7,203 nt of DNA, taken from contig JAUPWC010000342.1 of the NCBI GenBank assembly GCA_030916665.1, forward strand, positions 1 to 7,203, read 5' to 3'. Both the position numbers and the translations under genes were made by a program. The DNA comes from Verrucomicrobiota bacterium. Lineage in GTDB: Bacteria > Verrucomicrobiota > Verrucomicrobiia > Opitutales > Opitutaceae. Each line of letters starts with the position of its first letter. Within the stretch, counting starts at the first letter, position 1. This document shows positions 6,428-7,203 of this stretch, piece after piece. The notes under the pieces are model-generated. The model searched no databases, had not been told where the DNA came from, and worked only from the letters and a program-made list of their open reading frames with translations.

Positions 6428-6480
6428 GGGAGGGAGTGAGAGGCAATGAGGTTACCGCGGCAAGTGTTGCTTGGGTGTAG

Positions 6481-6584
6481 GGGGGCTCAGAACCCCGCCT
6501 TGCACGCGGCATGGTGATCGGACGAAGGCGGGGTTGCTGCGCCATCTCCGCCAAGCCTCCGTCGGAGACCCCGCCCTGCAGCAG
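6481..6584. repeat. Inverted-repeat-rich intergenic element (REP/MITE-like)
   Basis: A perfect 11-bp inverted repeat, AACCCCGCCTT (6491-6501) and AAGGCGGGGTT (6525-6535), spans a 23-base loop. A third related copy, ACCCCGCCCTGCA, follows near 6568-6580 in the same orientation as the first. A second nested pair, TGCTGC (6535-6540) and GCAGCA (6578-6583), encloses CTCCG-T-CGGAG. The overall form suggests a dispersed intergenic repeat of the host genome, but copy number cannot be seen from one window. Within the 220-bp gap 6428-6647 I find no gene. Confidence 0.6.
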
Positions 6585-6589
6585 TAGGC

Positions 6590-6620
6590 AAAAAACAAGG
6601 CGCACCTTGCGGGTGCGCCT
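6590..6620 (-). terminator. Rho-independent terminator of the rplU-rpmA operon
   Basis: Read on the minus strand, a perfect 9-bp stem AGGCGCACC / GGTGCGCCT with a CGCAA loop is followed by TTGTTTTTT. It begins 27 bp after the rpmA stop and should end transcription before the repeat element and the small membrane-protein gene, so no obgE-type gene is co-transcribed downstream. Confidence 0.93.
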
Positions 6621-6647
6621 GGATATGAAAGCAACGAGCGGGTTGGC

Positions 6648-6887
6648 TCAGACGACGTTCACCTTGCGGTGAGCCTTGTCGAACTGGACGGTGCCGTCGC
6701 GGAGCGCGAACAGCGTCCAATCACGGCCGGTGCCGACGCCCTTGCCGGCGTGGTGCTTGGAACCGCGCTGACGGACAATGATGCCGCCGGCGAGGACCTT
6801 CTGGCCGCCAAAAATCTTCACGCCGAGACGCTGGGAAGCGCTGTCGCGGCCGTTGCTGGATGTTCCCTGACCTTTCTTATGTGCCAT
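6648..6887 (-). CDS. rpmA: 50S ribosomal protein L27, 79 aa
   Basis: L27 is a large-subunit protein whose N-terminal tail reaches towards the peptidyl-transferase centre. The protein opens [16 protein letters not shown] and continues [42 protein letters not shown] and DGTVQFDK, the conserved L27 order, at near-standard length. The sequence begins directly with the mature-type MAHKKG, with no sign of the longer, protease-cleaved N-terminus found in some Firmicutes. ATG 6885-6887 has AAGGA 9 nt upstream, and that site overlaps the rplU stop codon, which suggests translational coupling to L21. It is the last gene of the operon, closed by the terminator at 6590-6620. Confidence 0.98.
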   Translation of the reverse strand: MAHKKGQGTSSNGRDSASQRLGVKIFGGQKVLAGGIIVRQRGSKHHAGKGVGTGRDWTLFALRDGTVQFDKAHRKVNVV

Positions 6888-6896
6888 GGCAGTGGT

Positions 6897-6901
6897 TCCT
6901 T
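6897..6901 (-). promoter_or_regulatory. rpmA Shine-Dalgarno overlapping the rplU stop
   Basis: On the minus strand AAGGA (6901 to 6897) lies 9 nt before the rpmA ATG and shares bases with the rplU TAA (6902-6900). Ribosomes finishing L21 would therefore sit on the L27 initiation site, a common way to keep two ribosomal proteins in equal amounts. Confidence 0.75.
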
Positions 6902-7203
6902 AGGCTTTGATGGATTCGATCTTGATGACGGAGAGTTCCTGGCGATGGCCGCGCTTGCGCTTCGAGCCCTTGCGCTTGCGCATTTTGAAGATGATGACCT
7001 TCTTGCCGCGCTTGTTCTCAAGGACCTTGGCCTTGACGGAGGCGCCGGAAAGGAACGGGGTGCCGACCTTGAAGCTTTCGCCCTCGCCCGCAGCGAGGAC
7101 CTCGTTGATTTCGACCGTGGAACCGGCTTCCGTCTTGGGATAGCGGTTCACGATGAGGATATCGCCCTCGCTGACCGAGAACTGCTTCCCCTGTGTTTTG
7201 ATA
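6900..7203 (-). CDS. rplU: 50S ribosomal protein L21, C-terminal 100 residues (start outside window)
   Basis: L21 binds 23S rRNA in the large subunit. The reading frame enters at the right edge as [18 protein letters not shown], matching the family start M-x-A-V-IKTGGKQ-x-x-V-x-EGD, so only about the first four codons are missing. It continues with [29 protein letters not shown], the basic [20 protein letters not shown] core and [13 protein letters not shown], the usual L21 C-terminus. The internal GTG at 7149-7151 is not the start, because conserved residues lie upstream of it. It is the first visible gene of the rplU-rpmA operon; promoter and leader lie outside the window. Confidence 0.97.
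   Translation of the reverse strand, partial: IKTQGKQFSVSEGDILIVNRYPKTEAGSTVEINEVLAAGEGESFKVGTPFLSGASVKAKVLENKRGKKVIIFKMRKRKGSKRKRGHRQELSVIKIESIKA

Noticed and set aside
6352..6634. Short minus-strand frames across the 6481-6584 repeat element
   Set aside because: They translate the repeat in different frames, lack ribosome-binding sites and overlap the rpmA terminator; they look like repeat-derived spurious frames.

Overview
The window is GC-rich chromosomal housekeeping DNA. Gene content, protein style, weak or absent Shine-Dalgarno sites at several genes, and GC-rich intergenic repeats suggest Verrucomicrobiota, perhaps an Opitutaceae-like organism. This placement is inference from protein style and could not be tested here. 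I see no insertion sequence, prophage module, CRISPR array, tRNA or rRNA, and no multi-gene defence or biosynthetic system.

Layout. Bases 1-1737 (minus) hold the N-terminal 579 residues of a UvrA-family excision-repair ATPase that runs off the left edge. Bases 1738-1973 are non-coding and carry two oppositely oriented 8-bp repeat arrays. Bases 1974-3059 (minus) encode a GT4-type glycosyltransferase. Head-to-head with it, at 3100-3513 (plus), is a four-helix membrane protein of the phage-holin-4 superfamily. Bases 3620-5014 (plus) encode dihydrolipoyl dehydrogenase (lpd), closed by a textbook intrinsic terminator at 5053-5077. Bases 5159-6004 (plus) encode ScpB. Convergent with it, at 6098-6427 (minus), is a small unrecognised tail-anchored membrane protein. 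Bases 6481-6584 hold an inverted-repeat-rich intergenic element. At the right edge the minus-strand ribosomal operon rplU-rpmA (L21-L27) ends at a strong terminator at 6590-6620; rplU lacks only its first few codons.

How the genes relate. Only rplU-rpmA form a clear operon, with translational coupling suggested by a ribosome-binding site that overlaps the rplU stop. The other genes are single units in DNA repair, envelope glycosylation, central carbon metabolism and chromosome segregation. Their neighbourhood does not define a pathway: lpd has no E1/E2 partner, scpB has no scpA, and uvrA has no uvrB/uvrC in view.

The points most worth a second look are: two different heptamer tandem repeats read in frame within uvrA; loss of one Cys pair of the first UvrA zinc site at otherwise exact spacing; the palindrome shared by the divergent glycosyltransferase and holin-like genes; and the structured repeat between the tail-anchored protein gene and rpmA.
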